This document shows positions 8,111 to 19,400 of a stretch of DNA of 64,000 bases, one piece after another. Made by a program: the position numbers and the translations under genes. The stretch spans positions 12,416,057-12,480,056 of the forward strand of contig JANVCC010000076.1 in the NCBI GenBank assembly GCA_025345505.1. Direction: 5' to 3'. The first letter of the stretch is position 1, and every line of letters begins with the position of its first letter. The stretch comes from Todiramphus chloris collaris (lineage: Eukaryota > Chordata > Aves > Coraciiformes > Alcedinidae). A model generated the notes under the pieces. It had not been told where the DNA came from. It searched no databases and was given only the letters and a program-made list of their open reading frames with translations.

Positions 8111-11100
8111 TGCTACTTCTAGTAACACAGAGCATAAAGAAACTCACACGGGGCTCCAGGATGGGGCTGACAGAAATTTCCCTCAAACAGCACAAGGAAA
8201 AGCCATAGGAGCTATCTGAATTGGGTAACAACTATCAATAGCCTAACAAGGACTATTACTTCATGACTACGTAGTACTTCCCCACCAAAGAGATCAACAT
8301 CATTTTCTCTATTCCGCAGATGACACAACTAAGTCAGAGAAAGTTATGAAGTCATGTTGGGCAGCGGAATATCTGGAAAAGAAGCTGTCATGTTTCTCAC
8401 GGGCAATGAAAGCATGAATTTTCCCCATCCTTTACTCAAGGAGTCGATTTGAATGACTTTGGTCAAAGCTTCCTGGCTGGGGAATGATATTATCACTATC
8501 TGCCTTATTCGATACAAGAGTGGTGACAGGCTCCCTCTTCTGCTGCAGATTTTATCCCAGCCAAATTCATTTATGTATGAGCTTCTGCTTGCTGTCTGTA
8601 TTAATAGCACTATTAGCTTTCCACTCATGACCTGCACGTGGACTTTTAGGATTGTGGCTTCTCCAGAGAAAGCCTGATTTTATGTCTGTACAGTATGATG
8701 CACGATGAGACAATGTTGGGTGAGGCTTTTGACTTCAATACCTTCAATACCAAGTGATGGAAAGAATGGTGGGACTGGGGCTCACTGATAGTTCTGTTGT
8801 TATTGATTGCCTTGGTGATTTCACCTCTCTACAGCAGGATCAATGGTTAAATTTTGCCTAATAGGTATTTAAAATCCATGGATAAAACAATCTGTAGCAG
8901 CTAGTTGTTGTACTATTACAAAACTAGACATGATTATGTCCTGAAACTTGGAGAGTTCCTGACATCTATATCCTCTTTTCGCCTGGTCACATCTGGACAA
9001 ACAGACGGTTCCCCTCATTTTTGAGGACCCACATGCATATTGCCAGAAGGAAATCTGAGCACTTATAATGCTAAAAATCAAATTTATGGGACACTTGTGT
9101 GAAGCTGATGCACAGTTCATGGGAGAGTCAGCTTTCCAGTAACTGTACTGATGACCAATGAGATAGCTGCCAGGCTGCCAAAAGGGCTTTCCAAAGAATG
9201 ACCAGTGCTACAAGCTTGACCTTCCAAATCTGGCATTAGATACTTTTGAGAGGCATGTGCCGAATGTGCTTCTGTTGTCCTTTTGATATAAATAGGAAAC
9301 AGATTCACCTTTGACATGGTTACTTCTGTTTCATAAAGAGTGAAAATAAAGTAAATGTAACTGGGTAAAATTCTACCTGCTCTTGTTTTTTTCTGTCATT
9401 GCTTCATTAATGCTGTTAACACGGACTCAGGAAACTACTAGTGAATCTCATACCACTACTGACAACCTTTTGCTTCAGCTTGCTTTGAACTTCATTTGCT
9501 GCAGGTCATTTGTTGGCATCAGGATGACAAGGGGTTCAGAGGATCCTGGAGGTGCAATTTCAGTGGCTGTGCACCACAACGACTTGCCTTAGGTACAATT
9601 ACATAGCATGAGTAGGTTGATGGTATGCACTTTGTAAATTAACTGGCCCAGCTTCAGAGACAGATGTACGCTCATGAGCTCAGATGGGTATGTAATGTTC
9701 ATGACACAGTAGGTGACCCATGTAACACAATCCAGGTATCCCTCATGCTTTAACAGAGTAAGGAATATACCCTCCCCTTTTATCACTAATAGTTGTACAT
9801 ACAGGTTTGAAACTCTTTCAGAGGTACCAGCAATAACACAAAATTATCACTGTATAGATTTACATTCATGAAGGAACTGATATTTAACATTGTGTTGATG
9901 GTTACCAAATATCTGTACATTGCATTGCTAAGTGTTGCCTAGTTGTATTTCTGGTTACAACCTCTTGTACTTAGCAGAAGATGTAAATGTTTAAAACTCA
10001 CCTTTTTTTTTTTGTTTGCTTTACTGATTACATGGTCAAGATTTAGCCTTGAATAATTAATCCTTTCATATCTTCACTTCTCTTTTCTTCTATGGTTCCA
10101 CCTTAGAAATATCTTATTCCTGGTTTTCATTAAGTTGTAAACAATGTGTATTCTTAGTAGAATGGGTATGTAGTATTTTTCCTCCCTTACAAACCATTTT
10201 GTTTTGGTTAGCCCTGGCTGCAAAATAGCTGACCCGTTTACTGCACAAATGTGCTAAAGACCTAGTTGTACCGTGAGACATGACAAAAATAATTTGTGTT
10301 GATTTTATGACCATTTTTTTCTTTTCCAGTAAGTCTTATTTGCTGATTTGGCAACAAATAAGGAATGATTGGCAAAGCACAGGCAGAAGGAAAAGTCTGT
10401 TTACTTTTCCCTTGCAATTTCTTTTTGAGTAGATAGTAAAAGTGGATCATTACTGGATTAAAAGAACTTCAACTCAATTTTGACTAGTATTTTTGCCAAA
10501 TACCTTCCCATTATTCATAGTAAACATTCCCTCAGGAAGACAAATGAGAAGAAATATGGTTGTGTTTGTAAGTTACTTCCTGAATATCAGAGTACTCTTA
10601 TCGTTGTCTTGGAAAACCAACCGTTTTTTAAGCTTATGACTCATAATTACATGCCTTATGAATCTAACTTAAAAAAATCAGTCTGTATTATTTCAGGAAT
10701 GCTACAGTCATCTATTTTAACATTTCCAATGGGGATTTGCTATTGTTCTGACTGAAAGTATTCAGTGGAATTGACTTGGACTTGATTCTTTTTTCAGATA
10801 TTCCTGAAGTTGCTTTTCTTATGTAAAAAAAATTACCCAAAAGAAATGTTGAAAGACCCCCAAAAGTAAATATTGAAAAAATTGCCTGCTTTTCTTTGCA
10901 ATCCATCATCAATGTGCATTACCTTACTTGTAGTACTAGTACCTGCACTAACCTGCTTGCACTATACAGATTAGTGGGCAAAATCCCCTTCAGTGAGTCA
11001 ATCAGTGAGTGATAATTAGAATGAGAAAGAGACAACTAAAAAGCTGTCTAGTAAGGAAATTATGCTGCTTAGTGTGCTATAAAACTGTCAGCTTTACAAA

Positions 11101-14100
11101 AAGAAGGAAAAAGTGAAAATGGGGGGAAAAAAAAAAAAAAGTTTTGCAAGTCCTCTTTCTCTTTCTCTTTCAATATTCAAAACTTGGGCAAAAGGTAAAT
11201 GGCAACATTTTTCCCAATCCAATAGTCCACTCTGTGCAGCAGACTTTTCCTCACCCTTTTTGAAGTGAAATGCCTGGCAAGTTTGTGAGTCAGCAAAAAC
11301 CAGCCCTCAATTGCTCTGCATTGGGAGAGGCTTTTGTTTCTTTTCAGTACAGACATTCAATATCCTTCAGTTCAAACACAGGCTGTAAATTGTTCTGTTT
11401 CTGAGGAAATGTATGAAATACAAGTGCTTTGTGTCAGCTATGGCTTTCCGTTTTGCAAAGAATTCATGGGCTATTTTGCTGCATGCACACTGTGAATTCA
11501 GAAGTGCTTTCACTTAATGATGGGATATTATAGTTTCTTAAATCTAAGCAGGGAAATTACACTGATGCATATCTGCTAGAAGTAATTTGGTTTGTGACTC
11601 ATATTCTGGTGGTCATTTTTTTCCAGCACTTTTTCTATAGAATATAGCAATGTAAAAGACTCTCTGCCTTCTGTAAAGAATAACTAAGGCTTGGATTTTA
11701 TTTTAAACGTAGCTTAGGCATCATTAACATACATAGATCTTATTTTGACTTCAAATACTATTACAAACAACTTTCTAAAAGCATTTAACAACTAACAAGA
11801 CCAAAAATCAAGGAACCTCATCATTAAAGTACTTCTGAAAATATTTCATGTCCATAAGCCAAATATTTTATGGTTTGAATTTAAAAGAAAAAATCCTTTA
11901 GTGTTTCTGTTTAGTAGTTATTTATTTTCACACATTAAAGATTTTATTTAAAGTTCATTCAAATCTTCAGGAATTAAGAGAGAACATGTCTCTAAAAAAC
12001 CCCAGAAATGTGATATAAAGGAACAAAATCAACGTAGTTCAGAAGATTCCACATTTTATTGCTTTGTCACAGCTGTTGTTTTTCAGAGTCCCAGAGCATA
12101 GGATGTTATACTTCAACATTCTAAAATGCTGCAAACCCCCAAACCATGTGTTGGGATCAGTTAAACATCATTGTTGAGCTTTGAGTTGTTTGTGCCTTAT
12201 ACAGGGGTATTAGATGCAACATGGCAAACTCTCTCCCTTTACTGATTTACAGAGAACATTTTCAACTGTTGATTTGCTTAGGAAAGGCTGGGTTTCAGGC
12301 TGGCTGCAAAGGAGAGATTGCAATGTATGCTTTACCTTGAGGCCAGGAGCAGTGAACTCCATTTGTTAAACACAGAGATTTCAAATATTTGCGGAATATT
12401 TTGTAATTAGTTGAGAGGACAGAGCCTCAATAAACTAAACAGAGCCTACTCAATAAATGAAAATATTTGTTGGTATCGATACTATTGGTTAGGACAGGAA
12501 CTTACAGCAACATTAAAGGAAACACAGCAAAAATGTAATGCATTTCACAATAAAACCTGGGTCTGTAAAATACTTTGCTTGTACTTTTTTAAGCAGAGGA
12601 AGCCTGACTTGCCAGAAAAATCCTAGAAAAATAACAGAAAGTGTATTTGCTTTGGAAAAGTACTCTCTGCATTGTCCTCCCTGACTTCCAGGATTAGCCC
12701 CAAACACTATTAACTCAGGATGATAGTAGTAGAACAAATTTCATATATATCCTTTACACATCATCTGTGCTCCATGCTGGTGCACAAATCCATTTACGGG
12801 CCTGTATTTGAAACATTAATGGCACTAGCATAATAAAAGTAAATACAAGTATTTAGAGTCCCTGAGGGAAACTTAATGTCAGACTGACCTACATTTGGAA
12901 CAGGACCAAGAAAATAATGATATTCTTAATTTAGTTTTTTACTCTGTAACCTTTTTCTTTCTCCAGCATAAAAAGGAAAGCCAGACTGATTTTTTTTTTC
13001 CCCTTTCCTTCTCACAATTTACAAGAGAATTAAAAATCTGTCTTACTCTTAAGAGCCAGCGGATGTGGATTCCTACCATGCGTCAGTCTATTATTGCTGA
13101 CCCATATCCCCTACACAGGCCACAAATCCACTCAAGTTTTTGACTGGCACCTCTGTGTATGAATTTCACATAGGCTCGTCAGTGACTGCAGCTTCTTCTA
13201 GGCGTTACCAACCACACAGTGCCATCTGATGTCCTCAAAGAGCAATCAACTGTTTCTAAAATCTGTTAAATCACATGAAGGTCAAAATCTCCAAATTACA
13301 ACTCGACCATCACAGAATGTTGCTTCCCAAGCCTACCTGGAAAAGAGCCTCTAATTATCTTGCCTCTGCTTTGATCAAAACAATCCTAACCTTGCATATG
13401 AAATGATGGGGTTTGAACTAATCATGATTCCAGCACTGTCTTAGTATCTTGCACATGTTGGCTATTAATTCTCTCAAACACACATAAACATCCACATGCA
13501 GATTTGCTAAAACTGTATTCACGCTCCACAGGGGTTTTAGAATGGTTTCTGCCTAAGCAAGATCCAGTCCACTGCAGACCCGTGAGCAGGGGCTGTCAAA
13601 ACCCATGCTACAAAAACACCTGAAGGAAAGCAAAAGAACAAAGCGCCTCCTAGATCCCCAGACTGTTCTACCAACGTACACACGTGCATGTGAATATTTA
13701 TATCTTAATATGGATAAAATGCATTTGTTCACCCAGGGTGAAATACACACAGTTGACTCTCTGCATACCACAGGCAGCACAGAATCACAGTGTCATTATT
13801 ATTAACGATGGTTGGAAAAGACCTCCAAAATCATCAAGTTCAACCATCTACTTAATGCTGTCATAACCACAGGAGATGCTGCCAGGAGCAGATGACACTT
13901 TGTGGGGCCAGGGGTGGTTTTGCAGATGAGGTGGGTGCGGAGAGTGGTGAAACACAGCCATCTGCTGGCTGCTTGAGCATCCCTGTCTTCTCACGTCCAG
14001 AAAGGCAGTTTTGCAGCATGAAAACTTGTCCCAGCCTATTTCAGCAGAAGTCTTACATTCATGGATTATAACTGATGATGTTTGTTAGTGATTGGCCTTT

Positions 14101-15018
14101 ATTTTGTCTACGTTTAAGCACAGGAGTGAGCGATGTTGCAGTACATTGATTATGGAGTCTCAGCCAGGGTAAACTGCATTTGAATTTCAACCGAGGATTT
14201 GAGACCACTGCAAAACTTGCCAAAGATTAGCCATGTTTCCTGCTACGTTACAGTATGTTGAAATCTTACTGCATTGTGTTCCATACTGAGATGCAAGTGG
14301 AAGACACGTTAACTACAGAAACAGTTGTCTTTATGTCTACACTGATAGCTGTCTATTTTGTACCAGACAGTGCTCTTTCTGATTCCTGCTTCAAAGTTTA
14401 CTTTAAGGAGCTACAATAAATACACATCAGTAATTCTAGGATAAAGCTATCTGGAGTCAGCCATGCATACATTAACATGTATTGTTTGGGGTTTTTTTCC
14501 ACCGTGATTATTTTGTTATTTACAAATTTATAGGGACTCAAACTTTGCAAGCTTTCAACATACTAATTAAATACTTCGGTAATTTAATAATCAAAAGTTA
14601 GGTCCTCTCTATGTGTAGGGAACCAGCTTTTCTTTTGTTCTACCCATTTAATAACTTAGTAGAGCAATTATTCATAATTTCTTAGCATTTGGAAGGTCAG
14701 AAGATGGTGTTTTATGGCCTTTCTGCATAGGAGAACATTGCAGCTCCCTAAATAAAGAACCAAATTCTAAGAACACAGCATGACTATTTTCCATCTTCTC
14801 TCGACTACGTAATTTCTAACTGCAATTAGCAATCAGCCTAATTGGATGGATGCTTTATCAACTATTTTCAGGAGCACTTATTTAAATATTTTCTACACAG
14901 CTAATTTTTACGTCAGTAAAACCACCTCTCATCATCGTAGACTCAGCATCGTCAGCGTCACGCAGAATGTCATATTTTTCTGCATTCTTGCAAAGGTCAC
15001 ACATTTTATAAATGTTTC
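8110..15018. other. Intergenic DNA between FGG and the AtuA-like gene
   Basis: About 7 kb of AT-rich DNA. Apart from a CR1 remnant at about 13781-13865 and short homopolymer runs, I found no exon, RNA gene or recognisable mobile element. Open frames here are short and have no family signature. Confidence 0.6.
13781..13865 (-). mobile_element. CR1 LINE 3'-end fragment
   Basis: AGAATCACAG, then GGTTGGAAAAGACCTCCAAA and ATCATCAAGTTCAACC, are the reverse complement of the typical avian CR1 terminal sequence. Only the last 80 bases or so of the element are present, as expected for 5' truncation. Confidence 0.7.
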
Positions 15019-15107
15019 ATTTGGGAGAGATTATATGATTCAAAACTACCTAGAATCAAAGCATACTTGTTAAGGCAGACCTAATAGTTACTGCATCAGA
15101 TAGGTCA

Positions 15108-15468
15108 GGCTAGAGGAGAGCAGGCTCTGAGGAAACCTTGCAGTGGCCTTCCAGTACCTAAGGGCGCCTACAGGAAAGCTGGGGAGGGGCTGTTTACAGG
15201 GGCATGTAGGATGAGGGGTAATGGATTTAAACTATGGAAAGGTAGATTATATTAGACAACAGGAAGAAGTTCTTTACTACGAGGGTGATGAGACACTGGA
15301 ATAGGTTGCCCAGAGAAGTTGTGGATGCCTCATCCCTGGAAGTGTTTAAGGCCAGGTTGGATGGGGCTTTGAGCAACCAGGTCTAGCGGGAGGTGTCCCT
15401 GCCTGTGGAACTAGATGATCTTTAAGGTCGCTTCCAACTCAAGCTATTCTATGGTTCTATGATTCTAT
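15108..15468 (+). mobile_element. CR1 LINE 3' end, plus orientation
   Basis: Contains the familiar avian CR1 terminal text (GCCCAGAGAAGTTGTGGATG, CCCTGGAAGTGTTTAAGGCC, GATGATCTTTAAGGTCGC) and ends in TTCTATGGTTCTATGATTCT, the CR1 tail repeat. It is heavily 5'-truncated and has no intact coding frame. Confidence 0.9.
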
Positions 15469-15560
15469 ATAAGACTCTGATTGAGAGTCCTTGTCATACT
15501 AGACAAACAACGTGGATTTTGGCAGCCTGCTCCTCTCTAGGCTGATCTATCAGCCTAGAT

Positions 15561-15628
15561 GATGCAGTGACTATTAGGATGCAGCGACTATTAGGATGCA
15601 GCGACTATTAGGATGCAGTGACTATTAG
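15561..15628. repeat. 17-bp tandem repeat, four copies
   Basis: GATGCAGYGACTATTAG repeats four times head to tail at 15561, 15578, 15595 and 15612. The last copy runs into the right arm of the inverted repeat, so the array looks like expansion of the arm's inner edge. Confidence 0.95.
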
Positions 15629-16328
15629 GTCTGCCTTAACATGTATGCTTTGATTCTAGGCAGTTTTGAATAGCATAATCTCTTCCAGATTCGTAACTCT
15701 GTGATTTTCTCTACACAGGGAGTCACTCTGAAGTATCTCTGTATCTTTAGCTCTCTGTGGAGATGGTCTAACACTGCCCTCCAATCCAGACTTTTGGATT
15801 CCCTCCTTATAGAAATGGGGGAATTTGATGCCACTTACTTCGCATCCACTGACTAGAACTTCAGTTTGGGACCTGAGAAACCCTTCCTGTCAAGAACAAG
15901 ACATGTATTCCCACAGAAAGCCTTATTAGTTTGTTTTTGGGTTAGTTTGGGGTTTTTATTTTTGGCTTTTGACGTTACCACAACCCTGAAGAGGACTCCA
16001 CTTCAAGGCTAACCAAACCACCCCGCGCATCGCGACGCGGGTGCCAACCCTGCAGCAGCCCCAAGCCCACCTGCCATTGACCCACGCCCGGGGTGGGCCA
16101 GAATCAAACCAGCCGCCCTGTTGGGGAACGCCCAGGGCCGTGCGCGCCCGCCGGGGCCTCGCTGCGCCGCTGCGAGCTCCGTGTTTGCAACGTCCTCCCG
16201 CCCCGTCTCCCAACCACTCCCACGTGCGCCAGCACCTCCCCAGCCCGCTGCTAGGCCGCTGCCGCGGGCCGGGCTCGGGCTTCAGCCTCAGCCAGGGGCG
16301 GGCACCCCCGAGCGCGACCGCCGCCACC

Positions 16329-16494
16329 ATGACCTGCGTCGCGCTGCTGGGGCTGCGAGGGCCGCGGCTCCTGGGGGCAGCCGCCCACCCGCTCCGCTGG
16401 AGCCGGCGGCGGAGCGGCGGCTGCGAGCCCCCGGCGGGCGCTGCGGTGCGCATCGGCTGCGCCTCGGGCTTCTGGGGCGACACGGCGGTGGCAG
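16329..16494 (+). CDS. AtuA-like exon 1: start, presequence, first motif
   Basis: 55 codons plus one base. Residues 1-39 have Arg10, 13, 23, 26, 27 and 28 among Ala, Leu and Gly, a mitochondrial-presequence-like composition. Residues 40-52, [13 protein letters not shown], are the canonical start of the AtuA domain. Donor is CAG-GTAGGG. The frame stays open upstream to at least 16041 but has no ATG there. Confidence 0.9.
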
Positions 16495-19400
16495 GTAGGG
16501 GGCGGTGGCAGCGGCGGGGGGACCCGTCCGGGCAGTGGCGGGGGCAGCGAGGCCTGGCGAAGCCGCCGGGTGGGCGGGTGGGAGCTGCTGCCAGCGCTGC
16601 CGCCAGCCCCGTTGCGTAAGCGGCCGGGCCGGGCCGGGGCTGCCGCCGCACGACTGGGCCTGGGGGGAGCCGCCTCCGAGGCTGTCAGCAGGGGCGGCTC
16701 GGCTCGGTCTGGCCCGGCCCGGCTCGGCTCGGCTCAGCCCCGGGGCTGCGTCCGGGCCGGGCTGGGCCGCCGCGGTGGTAACAGAGGGTCCTTCCCTGCC
16801 CTGCCAGTACCGCAGCTGCTCTACGGCGGGAAGCTGGATTTCCTTGTCTTCGATTATCTCTCCGAGATCACCATGTCGCTGCTGACGGCCGCCAAAGCTC
16901 GGTCTCCCGTAAGTAGCCGCCGGGAGCCCCTGCTCTGCCCCAGCGTGCCCGGCTTGGCCCCGGCGGGACAGCTGGTCCGGGTGGGCTGCGGTAGCTCCCC
17001 AGCTCTCTTCCCACCCAAATCGGGACACTTTTGCTTTTATATACTTCTCACTTGCCTTTGTTTATTCATTTTCATGTATTCAGTTTCATCTGAAACTGGA
17101 AAGCCTTTATTTCCCTTTCTATAGCTTTATCCAAGCATTTTGAGAGCTGGTTGTTCTTGCCTGTTTTCTCTTTTAGCCAAGAAAAGGGATTGGGTTGACT
17201 TAACCATAGCAAATGGTTACAGCTTTTCATTCTTCCAGGCTTTAGGTTACACTCCAGATTTTGTGTCTGCTGCCATGGCTCCCTATATAAAAGATATTCA
17301 CAGGCAAGGTATGCTGTGCTTTGTGTGTCTTTGTATGTTAAGTTCTCTTGCTTGGATAAGTTTTGTATGGGTTCTATCACTATAAAACAGCTGGGTTGTT
17401 TTTTTTTTGTTTGTTTGTTTTTTTGTTTTTTTTTAAAGTGTTTTGTTGTCCTCTAGGAATGATGTTTTACATCAGCAAAAATCCCATGGAAGTAAATGAG
17501 AAGTGCAAGTCTGATGGTGACATTTAAATGGGATTAATTTTAAATGTTTGATATAATTAGGATATATAAATATATCTCTATATATTTCTTATTGTAGCCA
17601 TAATTTGTGAGTGGAAACTTTACAGATCTTCATTAAAACATGAGATTTAGACATTTTCAATGCAATCTGAATTTTTTTTTCAACTTTCCCATACAGTTCT
17701 AGAATATCAGTTACTTTCTGATCACTTTCTGTATACATTAGTATAGCTTTGCAGCTTTCTGAGCTTGAGAGGAGAAAGGGAATTACTTCTAAGTACCCAA
17801 TACCTTGCTAACACAGTCTGGAATTTATGGAGGTAGATGTGTATTTCTGCTAAAAGGCAGTCAGTTGGAGAGCATGGATGTCTGTCAGATACTGTTCCTG
17901 CAGTTGTTTTGATACTGTTTGTCTGCTTCATCATGTGTGTCTTTTTGGTCACTTTCTCCTTTCATACATAAAGGAAAGATGAGAAGTATCTATGACTGTT
18001 TCTGTAAACAGATTTGCATTAGCTTATTCTGATCCTTTCACAGACTTAATTGTGGTCATATTTTAATGTGATTAGAGTACTTTACTTGACTGGATGTCTG
18101 ACATCTTGCAAAGATACAATCATGCTTGTCTGAGTGATTGTTGACACTGCTGAACTTAATTTGTCTTTTTTGTTTAGGTGTTCGTGTCATCAGCAATGCT
18201 GGTGGAATTAATCCACTTGCTTGTGCAGCTGCCCTTCAGGAGGTGGCAAAGAAAGCTGATGTGGATTTGAAAATAGCTGTTGTTGCTGGAGATGACCTAA
18301 TGAGTGAGGTATTTTGCTTGGTCTTAAGGCTTACTAGCATTGTGGAAACTATTTCAGTCTATATAGCATGAAGGTGGCATTTACAGTCCCATTGGAACTT
18401 ATTTTGTGTATCCTTCTGCTGTTAAAAGCATCTAAAAATTGTTGGTTTTGGTTTCGTTTGGGTTTTTTTTTTGTGTGTGAAAACAATTCCTGACACATCT
18501 TATGTTTGAGGTGTAATGGGGTTGAATTTTATCAGGCTGTGGATCTGCTGTTTATGTTTTTGATGCAAACTGTAAATCTAAGGTCTGCTTGCTCTTCAGA
18601 AGCTAGGATGTGCTGTTACTTAATGTTTCAGTCTAAACCAAATAATCGTGACAGTTGTATCTCTTTTAAATTTAAATGTGCTGTAGTTAAGACATGTTCA
18701 AATAGTCATATCTTTTGGCTGTTTTTAGCAGTTTGCAGGCATTTCCTGTTGTTATTTTGTTTACAGGTAGCTGTTTTTCTCTTACTAGGTAATTAGCTTA
18801 TAGCCGGTAAGGTAATGTTAAGTGAGAGGATTAAAGCTTTAATCTTTAAACCCCCCCTTGAAATCTACAGATTAAATAGATGGCATTTTTGACTTAAAGG
18901 ATAACACTTTGTATATAAAGTCTAGTTCCACAAAAAGCATTGGCCGTATCTGAAAAGACACTGTGAAAACAGTTTATACCTTGATAGCGGTTAAGAGGGC
19001 TAGGTTTGCACTGTTGTTAATTCTCTGTCTGTAACTTGGAAAATTATTTATCTGTGTAGGCTCTGTTACTCATTGCATGCTATTGAATATGGAAGATGGT
19101 CAAGTAAGATTTTTTTTTTTTTCATTTGAAAATTATGTGCAGTGCTTGGACTTCCTTTCAAGAAACTTCTGCCCTATGAAATTGCTTTAGCATCAGTGGT
19201 CCAGAATTGCATTACTGGTACAACAGTGAAATGGTAATTGAGCTTGGCATGGACATTTCTCATCTGAAATGGATTATTTTCTATGTTATTGTCAGTATGT
19301 AACTTAATAGGAACAAAAGTGAGACAGATTTTACTGTCTATAGACAGTCAAAACATACCAAACGTCATAAATTACACTAGGAAATGCTCTTTGTGGTTTG

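Larger units (their letters stand above)
15019..15690. repeat. Long inverted repeat flanking a CR1 fragment
   Basis: Positions 15019-15097 are the reverse complement of 15612-15690, without gaps and with about 8 mismatches in 79. A second, less exact stretch extends the arms inward (about 15098-15126 against 15524-15560), interrupted in the right arm by a 17-bp tandem array. The loop is mostly a CR1 3' end. The structure could fold into a long hairpin, or be a non-autonomous element with terminal inverted repeats; no clear target duplication was seen. Confidence 0.85.
16015..16990 (+). promoter_or_regulatory. CpG-island promoter of the AtuA-like gene
   Basis: An abrupt switch to very GC- and CpG-rich sequence covers the first two coding exons and intron 1. 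It contains GGGGCGGG Sp1-type boxes (for example near 16295), a CACGTG E-box at 16221-16226, and GGCTC/GGCCC pentamer runs at about 16690-16740. There is no TATA box. This is typical of a broadly expressed vertebrate gene. The long minus-strand frames here are composition artefacts. Confidence 0.85.

Noticed and set aside
15625-15834. 69-codon minus-strand frame across the right arm of the inverted repeat
   Set aside because: Read-through of the repeat arm; the left arm's equivalent frame is unrelated outside the paired region.
16041-16328. In-frame upstream extension of the AtuA-like protein
   Set aside because: The frame is open but contains no ATG, while 16329 has a strong Kozak context and sits just before the conserved motif.
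15956-17124. Several long frames on both strands in the CpG island (up to 246 codons)
   Set aside because: High GC depletes stop codons. These frames overlap the true exons 1 and 2, have Ala/Arg/Pro/Gly-only composition, and cross splice sites.
17176-17238. Earlier acceptor for AtuA-like exon 3 (TTTTAG near 17176)
   Set aside because: Runs into an in-frame TAA before the conserved GYTPDFV segment.
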